Positions 9,395 through 19,189 of a stretch of 64,000 nt of DNA are shown piece by piece. The stretch covers positions 310,556 through 374,555 of the forward strand of contig JAJEKV010000299.1 of NCBI GenBank assembly GCA_021234155.1. The letters are read 5' to 3'. The translations under genes were made by a program, and so were the position numbers. The notes below the pieces were generated by a model. It ran no database searches. It was not told the origin of the DNA and worked only from the letters and a program-made list of their open reading frames with translations. This DNA is from Isoetes taiwanensis (Eukaryota; Streptophyta; Lycopodiopsida; Isoetales; Isoetaceae). Each line of letters starts with the position of its first letter. Positions within the stretch are counted from its first letter, which is position 1.

Positions 9395-11040
9395 TGTGAC
9401 GCTCCCTCTGAATATATACGACACTCAGCCGTATACATACAGGGACTTTCCCCTCCCATGGCAACCAGCTTGCCATGAACGGGGCCCTCCGTCTATTTCG
9501 GGTCATCTATGGAATGATGCCCGAAAGAAGGACACGAAGGGGTCATTCGGCCCACGCCTTCAATGGGACTCCTACGTCGTGGAAGCATGAATACATAGGG
9601 TTAGCACACAGCATAAATCACATATAAATAACCACCCCGAAGGGTGGCGCATCCATCCACATACCAACGGCAAAGAATATGCATCTAACTAAGAAAACAC
9701 CCCAAACCCCAGGTTCTACCCCGGCTCAGACTCCAGTGAGGATCGACTGACGGCTGGGTTCCAAGAGTTCAGCAGACCGAGTCTTGGCATGGCGTTGGCT
9801 GGCATAGAACATCGGCTAGGGTTGTCCACTCCATCCGCCCCTCCTGTGCACACTTTGCAGATGGGTCAATTCACGCTATGGCCTCGCTATAGCCTTCCGG
9901 AGACGCAGGTTCAAGGTATCACCCTTTGAGCCTACTCCAGGTTCATGACTCCTGGTCCGATGAGGCAGGTTGGGGAAGCGTCCCCTTCCAGAATCACAGT
10001 GGTTCCATGGGTGAGCTAGAGAATACGTGCCGCATCAGCGACCCCCGCATCCGTACCCGACTTACTCACCCTAAATCTACTCAAAGTACAGGATGCCCCA
10101 TGCGGGTCACACCTCTGTACCCTGGGGAGTGTCGGACCCATACCCACGGCCCGGCGCCCTAGCTCCACGGGCCGGCTATTGGGCCTAGCCCTTTGTAGGA
10201 GTCTCAGAGCCTTTTATGTTCGTGCAAGACCCCACCCCCACTTCACCACTTTGTGTTCCTTGTGCGGTGCTAAGCGGTCCATAGCATCTAAGACCCGTGG
10301 GCTCTCTTGTGCACAGCCGCAATTAATGGGACTCTACTGGGGCACTATCTAGGAGCATACTACAATATATGGCTCGAGAGGTCTCTACCCCCGTAATTCC
10401 CCATTTCGAGTAATACTAGACAAAGAACTAACAATCCATCCCTTTGAGCAAAACCAGAATCAGATATAAAGAGAACTTACCTTTACAACCAAGGGTTAGT
10501 TCCTATGATTGAAACACAAAGAGAACAGAGAAACGAACACAACCAAGGCCCAATAGGGGCTTATCTAGAATTTACAAAGCTATCCTAGCCACCCACCGAA
10601 GTTCGGCTGGACTCGTTACCATGGGGTGCTTCCATCTCTTGGGTCTTGGGGGTTCAGCTTCTGCTTCACAGGTTCTACTTGGTATGGTGGCGCTTGGTAT
10701 GATGGTTTCGGCTCCTCGCTCCTTCTTTGGGCTTAATTGAGGGAGTCAAACAGGGGATAAGGATCGGGGTTGGCGACCCTAATTTGGAAATCCCCATGTC
10801 GGGCTAATCGATTGGGCCAGGTGGCGCCTTCCCAAAACAGTAATTAGTCTAATTAATCCTATTTAGTCCTTAATTCCCTAAGTTATAGGTTATTATCTTT
10901 AATGGTTAAATTAGCATAGCTAATTTAATCCCTTTCAGAGTAACCCCCCTAGGTTACAATACCCCATGGAGGCGTGCCTTTAGGGGGTGACGTACGTATA
11001 GATACGTTATATATACCGTATGAATACGTGGAACATCACA
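9395..11040 (-). repeat. 5' LTR of the minus-strand gypsy element
   Basis: The block begins tgtgacgctcc and ends ggaacatcaca, an imperfect inverted pair with TG/CA ends, length 1,646 bp. The primer site abuts its left edge, as expected for a 5' LTR of a minus-strand element. The sequence contains no convincing gene; its ORFs are short and unlike any family. The right-hand flank starts caagc at 11,041. The partner LTR is not in the window, so LTR divergence and age cannot be estimated. Confidence 0.75.
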
Positions 11041-11542
11041 CAAGCAGTTTTTGTTTTCTCCTCTAGTAGAAATGAAATTGTTCAGTAAGTTTTCTATGCA
11101 TGCTGAATTCCAATAACTTACTTAGAAATTGCAATCACATTCGCCAAGATGTATACAGTTACTATATTTGTTTGTTAAGACCTGATAATAAACAGATTAG
11201 TCGTTTCACTATCCTCTATAGGCAGGTTCTAACACTTTGCTTTGAAATAGTAGTTGTATTAGGGAATATACATGGCAGTAATATAGAAATTGCAAAATCT
11301 GGAGCTGCCATTGAACGTCTCATTTACACCCCAATCGCTACTTACATGAAATTTAATGTAGCATGGATTTTTATGTATCTCTTCAAAAAAATGCCATCAC
11401 TTCCAAATGCAGCAACATCTTCACTCCTTGCTTGCTGATAGCATATTCAATTCAAAGTGCACATTGTTAAGTGAGTGAGTTTCTTATATAAATTATCTGT
11501 GGAGACTATATCGTAAGCTATGCTGATAAACCTGCAAAAGCT
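11041..11542. other. AT-rich flank of the LTR element, no gene seen
   Basis: The stretch right of the LTR holds one 112-codon ORF (11,100-11,438, plus) without recognisable motifs; the plus-strand reading is rich in rare codons and probably fortuitous. It may be downstream sequence of the EXORDIUM-like remnant, which reads leftward into it. Confidence 0.4.
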
Positions 11543-12196
11543 TTAAAAACTCACATGCTCATTTTCAAATCTCATACCATGGCCTCCACTGCCAGCAATT
11601 GCGTGCGGCCCAGAATAGTTAGCATTCCTGCATTTTTCATTGTTTATTGCCTTATTACCCAAGAGCGGGATGTTATCTGGCTGATAATAAGAAATAGAGT
11701 TATGTATAAGAATAGGTTTAGTGTAAACCCCTCCTGCATCACTCCCATACATTCCTTCACAAAGATCTGATATTTTAGTTAGAGCAATTGGATCTTGGCC
11801 TGCATATGATGCATTAATCAAAGAATTTGAAGAACTATGCAAGACCATGTCTTATCATGCTGATCATTCCATCAATTTCTATGTTTGCATCTAGAGCTTT
11901 CATGGCCTTTGTATTTTCCATATATGAAGGAATTGCAAAATGATTTGCACATACTTCAAGACATTGTTTGCCAGAATTTCCTACCCATGCATATGGCAGA
12001 GTGTGTCCTATTAACGAAGAAAATGTGAAATAATGAAAAACACACACTGCTCTCTGCAGAATTCTTGCATTTCTATATCTTCAGAAGTAAGCACTAAATA
12101 CAAACCTTCATATGAGTTTATCAAAAGACTCCCATTGCAGAAGATGAAAGCTCCAAAATGTGATGAACAATCTTTTTTCTTCTCTCGGTTCATCAT
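11543..12196 (-). pseudogene. EXORDIUM-like (phosphate-induced protein 1 family) remnant
   Basis: Minus-strand frames give EGLYLVLTSEDIEMQEFC, then CVFHYFTFSSLIGHTLPYAW with VGNSGKQCLEVCANHFAIP, then IDGMIS, INASYAGQDPIALTKISDLC, EGMYGSDAGG and a terminal NNEKCRNANYSGPHAIAG. These are the conserved blocks of the C-terminal half of EXORDIUM/PHI-1 proteins (Pfam PF04674), cell-wall proteins linked to brassinosteroid-promoted growth. Frame changes near 12,040 and 11,848 break it. The N-terminal half is missing, and the gag-only copia element begins 52 bp upstream, so that insertion may have split the gene or landed beside an older fragment. I see no clear continuation beyond 13,872. Confidence 0.65.
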
Positions 12197-12247
12197 CAGT
12201 ACCGCAAACTAAATTCAAATTTCTGGCCTAAAACCTTATGCTTTGCA

Positions 12248-12473
12248 TGATAAAATATAGCCACTATACACATGGCGTTGATCTGTTGATGTAGGCGGAT
12301 CAGTGACGTGGCCCAAAAGGGCGTAACCAATCTGATCAGAGTCGTGTCTGTAACATTTCGTAGTGTCTGTTTGGTCTATAAAACTCATGTAACTGCGGTT
12401 GGCAGTATTCCAACCAAGTTCTGTAATCTAGTTGTGCATTTAGTTATTCGTTGGGTATCTCTAAAATTCTACA
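12248..12473 (+). repeat. 5' LTR of the gag-only element
   Basis: 226 bp, TG to CA ends, followed at 12,474 by the tRNA-Met primer site. A tataaaact motif sits within the second half and may be the promoter TATA box. Confidence 0.92.
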
Positions 12474-12768
12474 TGGTATCAGAGCCTTCATTGGCTGATC
12501 CTAGGCGCAGGGCATCTGCATGCAATCAGAGATTTGGCTTTGAAGAGGCTGATGTGAAGAACGGCACTGTTGGAGTCCAGAAAAGAGCCCCAAATTTGTG
12601 ATCAGCCCGCTCTATGTGTTGGAGCGATGATGGCTGAAAGCCCATCCTTAAATTAGTGGGCTTATGTCAAATTGGGAAGAAGGCCCTAAAATTAGTTGAA
12701 GATATTTGTAGAAGGCTACTCTATCCTGTTATCTTTGTGTGTGATATTTGTGGAGTGCTATATTCAAG

Positions 12769-13514
12769 GATGGCTTCAAATGTGATAGTGGAGAAGATAT
12801 TTATTGACAGATTTGATGGTGAAGGCTTTTATATCTGGAAGGTGAGAATCCTTATTCCGTCAAAGAGATCTCTGGAGTATTGTGACAGGCACAGAGAAGA
12901 AGCCCAGCAATTCCGATGAAGCGGCAAAGTGGCAAATTCGTGACAATAAGGCATATGATTTAATTGTGGTAGCACTAGGAAATCAGCAAGTACATGAAGC
13001 CTGGCAAACTCTTGTTGATATTTATGAATCAAAGGAAGAGTCAATGAAGGTGTTTTCACGACAAGAACTCCGCAATTTCAGTATTGATGATAGTGAGAAA
13101 ATTAAGGAAGCATTGTGCAGATTCAAGACCTTGGTGCAGCAATTGGCGGCTATAGGTGATTAAGTGGATCCCAAAGATCAAGTGGCCACTCTTATATCCA
13201 GTCTTCCTGGTTCATTTGGGCAGTTGGAGGTAACATTAAATAATCGTGATAATTTATCTCCTGATCAAGTGATAGCTGCTATTCTAAAAGAAGAAATGTG
13301 TCAAAAGAAGAAGGGTACATTAACAATATCTGCAAAGGAGGAAAAAGCATTTCTTGCAGGATCAAAGTGGAAAGGAAAGAAACCAAGTCCAGAAGAATTG
13401 AAGAAGATTCGTCAATATTTTTGCTGTGGCGAGGAAGGACATTATGCAAAAGAATGTCCAAAGAATGTAGCATCTCGTGAGAAAGCAAATTATGTTCGTG
13501 ATTTATTATTTTAG
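12769..13514 (+). pseudogene. gag: Copia-type Gag with degenerate zinc knuckle
   Basis: The start MASNVIVEKIFIDRFDGEGF at 12,769 is the usual copia Gag opening. A frameshift near 12,885 leads into EAAKWQIRDNKAYDLIVVAL and the UBN2-like Gag core (VHEAWQTLVDIYESKEE, LRNFSIDDSEKIKEAL). An in-frame stop follows at about 13,162, then VDPKDQVATLISSLPGSFGQ to the knuckle YFCCGEEGHYAKEC. The first knuckle cysteine is replaced by Tyr, leaving CX4HX4C. The ORF closes at 13,514, 117 bp before the polypurine tract, so the missing pol is a property of the family rather than a deletion at random. Gag forms the particle and binds RNA. Confidence 0.85.
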
Positions 13515-13641
13515 ATCCAGTGGGAGCAAACGAACTGTGTATGTAAATCCAGTGGGAGAAAATTATTGAAGCTTCAGTAAGAGAAGAAAATTTGTGTAAT
13601 AATGTTCTGTGATAAGAATTAGTGTATAGTGGCAGTGGGAG

Positions 13642-13867
13642 TGATAAAATATAGCCACTATACACGTGGCGTTGATCTGCTGATGTAGGCGGATCAGTGA
13701 CGTGGCCCAAAAGGGCGCAACCAATCTGATCAGAGTCGTGTCTGTAGCATCTCGTAGTGTCTGTTTGGTTTATAAAACTCATGTAACTGCGGTTGGCAGT
13801 ATTCCAACCAAGTTCTGTAATCTAGTTGTGCATTTAGTTATCCGTTGATTATCTCTAAAATTCTACA
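13642..13867 (+). repeat. 3' LTR of the gag-only element
   Basis: 226 bp, near identical to the 5' copy and preceded by the polypurine tract. Differences seen include cacatggcg/cacgtggcg and ctgttgatg/ctgctgatg. Confidence 0.92.
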
Positions 13868-13872
13868 TTGCA

Positions 13873-15899
13873 AAGGTTCTGCAACATATTTCCAATAAAA
13901 ACCGTGTCTACATGCCTTTCCACATACAAGAGACAGTTCTACTGTCACAAACAACAGTAAGGCTCTAAGCAATTCAAGATCTAAGAAGCAGATAGAGAAC
14001 AGGGGCAAAGGAAACAAAAGCTACAAGGAATCGATCCCATGCATGAAAAGTAGGCATTTCGTTGCTTCCAACGATGCAATGGCAACGTCCCCTTTGGTCG
14101 AGGAGAAAAGGATTAAAAAAATAACCTAGGAACTTACCTTAGTGGGAAAAATATAGAGCTTGATAGAGTTGAAGAAACTCGCAGGTAGAGGAGAGATGCG
14201 ATTGAGGACTGGAAAAGCCATACCCCGTGCTATCCCCGTTTCATTTCTCTAGCATATTTCTAATTTTGAGGACCGTTGATTTGCAACCGTAAAATCGAAC
14301 GGAAAATCCATATGCCACATCAGTTTGCTACGTGGATAGGCTAGAATTGCAAGAAAGGCTGTAGACTTGGTTGGGCTGGTGTGCTAAAAAATAAATAATA
14401 ATCCTATTTCTATGTAGAAAGCAACAATATGTTTGGTACTCCATACCTCTTATATAACGTCTCTGATTTGTGAGACTCAGAAATTTCGACGCCATCAAAT
14501 ATAAATCAATGCAGGATCGTATATTATGATGAAAGAAAATGCATGCAACATGGAAAAGCAAGCCAGTAATTGGAATAGATAACTTGATACCAAGACCTCA
14601 TTATGCTCGGATTGAAATGGATAAAATATATGCAACTAGAATAATGAAGAGATGTGGGCATAGATTCACATTGCTTTCTTTCTACTATACAAAGTATTGC
14701 TTCTCATGTGATGCCACCTATGGAAAATAAGAATGGAGAACTGTAGCAAACAGAAAATGAGCTAGACATTAAATGAACTCCAGCATAAATAAGAGAGAAA
14801 AATCAATAATTAACACTGCCAAAATAATGGAACCGAAGTGAGGATTAAACATGGTTTTATACAACAAAGTATACACCGTCGGCTAGGGCAATGATTATCA
14901 AACTGTATTGAAAGCTATACTGGAAGATAGAACATAACCTTATCCTCACCCTCACAAGGAAAAATACCAAAAATGTTTCTACCCTCAGGAAAACCAAATT
15001 TAAGGGTTATATATAGCACACCCCAGGATGCAACTTGCCATGCATCAAGGAGCAACTTGGCATGCAGCAAGATGCATAGGCATTATGAGATAGGGCAGCC
15101 TAGCTATTTTAAACAGGATGCACAAAGGAATCTATCAAAGATGACCAATACAGCTACCAAAGTCGTCTCAGTATTGCACATCAATTGTACAAATCTATGG
15201 CCCTAAAACGAAATACCAATCTGGCAATGCAAGCCATCAGAATCATGAAATAAATTTTCATGGAAACAAAAAGATGATGAAATATGAAATAACCTTATGC
15301 CTCAAATCCAAGGAAATACCTTCAACAAACAATGTTCTAGTACCAAAATCCATGTCTATTACCTTCAAATGCAAATATCTATGCCCATCTGTCTAGTGGG
15401 CTCTCTGAATCCGAGAATCAAAAGGTAAGTTGCGAGGGCCAAAAACCTGCACGTAAGCATGTGGATGAAGATTTGCAACTCATTAAAAACCTTCTACTAA
15501 TGAGCTATGGTATCTATGCCAAACCAAATCGAAGCCCACATAGGCCCAAATCAGAGTTGACTATTCGGGCTCCACACGTCTCTCCTGAGAGATACGAAAA
15601 CATTATCATAGTGAAAGCATACTTCCGATTTTTGGCAATTTTTTGGCAAACAAATAATTTTTTTCATCCACCAAACTCCCCAAAGCCTTATAGGAATAAC
15701 TTAAAAATAAATCCAAAAACGTTTTTTGCCATACCCGTAAAATCCCAAATTAACAAGATAAAGATAAAGATAAACTTTTTATCATCCACGAGAACCGAGT
15801 CAGGTTATGGAAACAAAAAGGGGGGCATAAGCCCAAACCAAAACTGGGGGACAAACATCCATCATCAGAATAGAAGTGGGGACTAATCCCCATCACAAA
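13873..15899. other. Unassigned sequence, no supported gene
   Basis: About 2 kb between the gag-only element and a LINE end. Short ORFs at 14,539-14,730, 14,973-15,206 and 15,461-15,886 show no recognisable motif and are AT-driven. A cctaggaacttaccttagtg string near 14,125 could be a splice donor for a minus-strand transcript, but no exon is convincing. Confidence 0.4.
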
Positions 15900-17010
15900 C
15901 TCGTACATACAAGTATTTGGGGATTGAGGTGACAGATGGATACAAATGGAATGTAGGGGTAGAAAGAAGAATAGTAGGTGGCATGCGGGCACTTTACAGT
16001 ACTATAAGCATATGCAGGAATAACCATGTGGACAAGTGGAGTTTGAGGAAGCTGATGTTCAAAACATTGGTGCAACCAGTTTTGCTCTATGGGTGCCAAG
16101 TGTGGGGGCCTGGCCTATCAAAGAAAATGTGGGACAAGGTTGAGAATGTTCAAAAACGTTTCCTTCTCAGTGAATTGGGGGTCAAAGCCCAAACACCATA
16201 TGCAATGCTCTTAGCGGAAGTTGGCTTCCTTCCTCTTGAAGGAGAATCACTTTATTTAACCCTTTCTTACCTGGGCAGAGTGAGGAAATTAAATGATACT
16301 AGAATAACATCTCAAGCGCTAGTAGAATCTCAGTTACAAGAGCATTCAGGATGGTATCAGCAAGTTTGTGAGTGGGCAAGCAATTGGGGGATTGACATTC
16401 ATGATGTGCCAGAATCAGAAACTGGAATTCGATGCTTAGTACATGATAACATGCTCGAGAGACTGTGGGAAAAATCAGGAGTGAAAATGGACTTCTACAA
16501 GCGTGAGATCAATCCAATGTTGGTATATCTTTGAACGAGGGGTATTTAAATGCAAGCCTTAGCACCGTAAAGAGAAATTTGATATCGGAAGCAAGACTTA
16601 GTAGCCATAAGTTGGAAATTGAAGTGGGTCGCTTTGATATATTCGGAACAACCGTCTACGTTCTTGTTGTAGAAGAGCTCTTGTGGAAGACGAACAACAT
16701 GCTTTCTTAGAATGCGTGGAGTTCTCTTATTTGCGGGACCAACATGGAATTATGGTATCTAGTATACATGATCTCCTAAACTTAGATGCTGTAGTTATTG
16801 CACGGTATCTAGATGATTGGTGGAAACTGCGCAAGGAGTTATTGGAGCTGAATGAGTTGGTAGATAACTTCGAGGCCAATGGCCTTGTTTGATGTATCTA
16901 TATTTTTATATAGCTTTGTATGTAACATGGCCGCCTATGGACCTGAGGGTCTAACCCGGCGAGAGAATAATACATTTACATTTTACATTTACATTTACAT
17001 TTACAAAATA
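15900..17010 (+). mobile_element. 5'-truncated non-LTR retrotransposon end with (ACATTT)n tail
   Basis: The sequence enters inside RT at YLGIEVTDGYKWN and runs through the thumb region (MFKTLVQPVLLYGCQVWG, VENVQKRFLLSELGVK, 15,917-16,534). After frame changes it reaches a C-terminal segment EDEQHAFLECVEFSYLRDQH (16,683-16,892). The 3' UTR gives gcctatggacctgagggtct and ends in acattt repeats (about 16,977-17,010). LLYGCQVWG is typical of LINE RTs with an RT-thumb region. Only the last 1.1 kb was inserted, as is usual for target-primed insertions. The tail type differs from the poly(A) of LINE-A and LINE-B, so it is another family. Confidence 0.8.
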
Positions 17011-17057
17011 AATAGACATTTAAGTTTCAATTTTCTACAATGAGAATCAGCTAGGGA

Positions 17058-17235
17058 AGACTAGATACCAAATGCCCAAGGATCAAAAGGCCACTCATCC
17101 CGTATAAGAGCTTGTCCTCCTCGGTACACTGCCCACTTTTTTTTGCAAACGAGCCTCGCGGACTCGGCAATGTTCCGCCCTCCTTTGGTAGAGCTGGACT
17201 GGAGTACGATCCTCCTGTACTGAAAAGGTGGTAGA
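17058..17235 (-). CDS. Possible terminal exon, unknown protein
   Basis: The minus strand has a pyrimidine tract ending ccaccttttcag followed by an open frame YRRIVLQSSSTKGGRNIAES then ARLVCKKKWAVYRGGQALIR and a Trp/Pro-rich end DEWPFDPWAFGI with a stop at about 17,060. The sequence reads like a conserved protein end rather than random translation. No family recognised. Upstream exons would lie to the right but LINE sequence occupies much of that area, so this may be a gene fragment. Confidence 0.4.
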
Positions 17236-17640
17236 TTCATAAGCACAACATTAAAAAAGAAAGAAAGAATGTACACCTCAAAAAGGCCATAACATACCTT
17301 TTAAAGTCCAAGTTACCATGATTCAAGCTTTGTTCAAGCATTTTTATAGTTCATAGGTTCAACGTTCTAGAGTTTTTTCTTGCAAACGCAAGTTCACAGC
17401 AGATTAGGAGATCACGCTATGGTTTTTGCACTGCATCAACGTACCCATGTCTATATGGCTTCATTATTGCTATCTCCATAGGCCAAAGTACATGAGCTCA
17501 TTGCAATAGTCTGAAACTTCATATGGACTGGCACTAAGGAAAGGGCGATGGTTAAGCTAGCTTGGTCCAAATGCATCCTACCAAAATGGCAAGTGCTTTC
17601 TGCATGATGGATTTCTCGCTGTAGAGCAAAATCCTCATTT
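17236..17640. other. Unassigned spacer
   Basis: No coding or structural signal seen apart from the pyrimidine tract of the exon candidate on its left. Confidence 0.4.
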
Positions 17641-18275
17641 GAATATTCATACGGAGGCGCTTAGATGATGAAGATGACTCTTCTGATTTACACCTTCTCA
17701 AACAATCTCTTAGTAATTATATTCCTCTAGACAAGAAAGCCATCAAACCAGTTTTGTCTTGTGCATTCTTTCATCCTTTGCATGTTCCAAATGCTTTCCT
17801 TTTCTACATGGCCTATTGGTAGCATGGGATTTAGTCAGACATCTTTTCTGGCTATGCCCTTGCACCAGTTCCCCATCAAAGAATCCATGGTGTAGGCACC
17901 ACTGCCATCAAAACTCTCAGCACCTCCAATTGCTTCATCCGTCTATCCTCTTACACAGGGATGATATGTCATAGGGATGTGTCCATCTGAGAGAAGCTAG
18001 CAGAGAATCTGCCTTTTGTGGTGGAGATTGGTCCCCTCCCACTGCCAAATGGGTGGCACTTGCAGATTCAACAGCCCAAGTGGGTTCGTATATGGCAATG
18101 GCTTGAGATAACTAGCTCCATCCCAAAGTGTATGTGCTTTTGCCCACATGTTAATGCCATGAGACATCGCCATGATCTTGGCACGTCTGCAGTATGCTCG
18201 CTCTGCCTTCCAGATGTTGGGACTCTTGAGCATTGTCTCTTTGCTTGTTCAAAAAGTCAACCAACACGATTCTAG
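17640..18275 (+). pseudogene. LINE ORF2 C-terminal remnant with zf-RVT-like finger
   Basis: The frame near 17,660 reads DDEDDSSDLHLLKQSLSNYI, then frames change and 18,018-18,275 gives WVRIWQWLEITSSIPKCMCF with a Cys/His cluster CSLCLPDVGTLEHCLFAC. The order W-x-IPK then CxLC-x(6-8)-E-H-xLFxC is the zinc-binding reverse-transcriptase end (zf-RVT) of plant L1-type LINEs. No RT core precedes it, so it is a 5'-truncated and decayed copy. Confidence 0.6.
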
Positions 18276-18659
18276 TTACTAGTTTTACTTAACAGTGCAT
18301 TAATGAATAGCCAACATGTTCCCTTGGCATCCTAGCCTGATGCATGGCCCCCAGCTAAGAAAAGGCATTTCATCTTAGTTCTAGTTGCTGATGACTTATA
18401 GATGTTCTTTCCTGGAGCCAAACATACAGACCCTATTTGAATCTAGCACCTTTAAATTAACTATTATAATTAGTCTCCTAAGTACATAGTGCTTCAGGCT
18501 CATGTTCCAAAGGCATCTTCTTGTGCTTACACAGATAATTTTTTGTCTTTTACCTCCTTTTTCAGTTCAAACCTCTTTCTTGGCATTTCTCGTGAAGAAT
18601 TTGCTCGAACCCTTTGAATTGACCCTCAAATTCCCTTCGATCGAGAGCTAGCCTAGTAG
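18276..18659. other. Leader or flank of LINE-A, no gene
   Basis: Pyrimidine-rich toward its right end; probably contains the 5' edge of LINE-A, which I could not place because no target duplication matches the sequence after its poly(A). Confidence 0.4.
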
Positions 18660-18684
18660 GGACTAGCATTTTGCTGAATTTAGA

Positions 18685-19020
18685 ATGCAAAGACCTGCTG
18701 ATGGATACCAAAATCTTTGCAATTCAAAAAATGATAGCAGATTAATCTGTGGTTTTTTAATTGGCTCTCCTGATGAATTGTGGAGCTCTCTGATAATCAG
18801 AGGTCTTTTTCCCTATCACAAATTCCAATTTGAATGTTCCTTTGTTCCCGGTTGTGAAGAATTTCAAAGAAAAATCATTGATTCTTGGCTTGAAGAATAT
18901 CTTGGAACCAGGAATATCGAAGCTACAGCAATTGTTCGAGCATTTTGTGAGCATTTGGATTCAAAAATCACAGTGAAATTGTACTCTGAGCATGATCTGG
19001 GTGATTTCTCTTTAAATTGA
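18685..19020 (+). CDS. LINE-A upstream ORF, 111 residues, CG[F/W]LxG-ELW family
   Basis: Open frame of 111 codons before ORF1. The core LICGFLIGSPDELWSSLIIR, then GLFPYHKFQ, DSWLEEYLG and a C-terminal ITVKLY aligns with three ORFs in LINE-B (46,363; 46,983; 47,389). Shared pattern: C-G-[FW]-L-x-G-[SP]-x-x-E-[LI]-W-x-x-[LI], about eight residues, F-P, then SWL-EY-G and a hydrophobic xVKxY end. Conservation between two diverged LINEs argues for real coding function. No known family recalled. Position upstream of ORF1 suggests an accessory protein of the LINE, translated first from the same RNA. Confidence 0.75.
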   Translation: MQRPADGYQNLCNSKNDSRLICGFLIGSPDELWSSLIIRGLFPYHKFQFECSFVPGCEEFQRKIIDSWLEEYLGTRNIEATAIVRAFCEHLDSKITVKLYSEHDLGDFSLN

Positions 19021-19189
19021 GGGAAATTCAAGTGGATTCCATGCGCTTTTACTTAAACAATTTCGGCTGCAGTTTGTTTGCCAATCATCTCATCTATAGT
19101 TAGGATCTTTTCTGCTCTCTTTCTCAGTTCTCCTTCTCTCTTTTCTCGACATTTCTCTCATCTGCCTTTCCCTGCATTTAAATTTCCCT

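Larger units (their letters stand above)
1..11040 (-). mobile_element. Ty3/gypsy chromovirus-type LTR retrotransposon with extra ORFs, 3' end outside window
   Basis: One minus-strand element seems to span this stretch. Reading from high to low coordinates there is a 5' LTR, a tRNA-Met primer site, a leader with duplicated hairpins, two or three ORFs of unknown family, gag with a zinc knuckle, protease, RT, RNase H, integrase and a chromodomain. Gene order and the C-terminal chromodomain are those of chromoviruses. The extra 4 kb between leader and gag is not usual for that clade. Frameshifts and stops occur throughout, so this copy is dead. The 3' LTR would lie left of position 1 and is not seen. 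That the extra ORFs and the pol belong to one insertion is an inference from shared strand, order and the absence of another LTR between them; a nested pair of elements is the alternative. Confidence 0.7.
12248..13867 (+). mobile_element. Complete gag-only copia-type LTR retrotransposon (TR-GAG type)
   Basis: Two 226-bp LTRs (12,248-12,473 and 13,642-13,867), both starting tgataaaat and ending ttctaca, enclose 1,168 bp. A primer site TGGTATCAGAGCC abuts the left LTR and a purine tract (ggcagtgggag, 13,631-13,641) abuts the right. The flanking 5-bp duplication is ttgca on both sides (12,243-12,247; 13,868-13,872). The interior codes only for a copia-type Gag with no protease, integrase or RT, so it depended on a full copia element for movement. 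The LTRs differ at only a few positions by eye, suggesting a fairly recent insertion. Confidence 0.92.
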
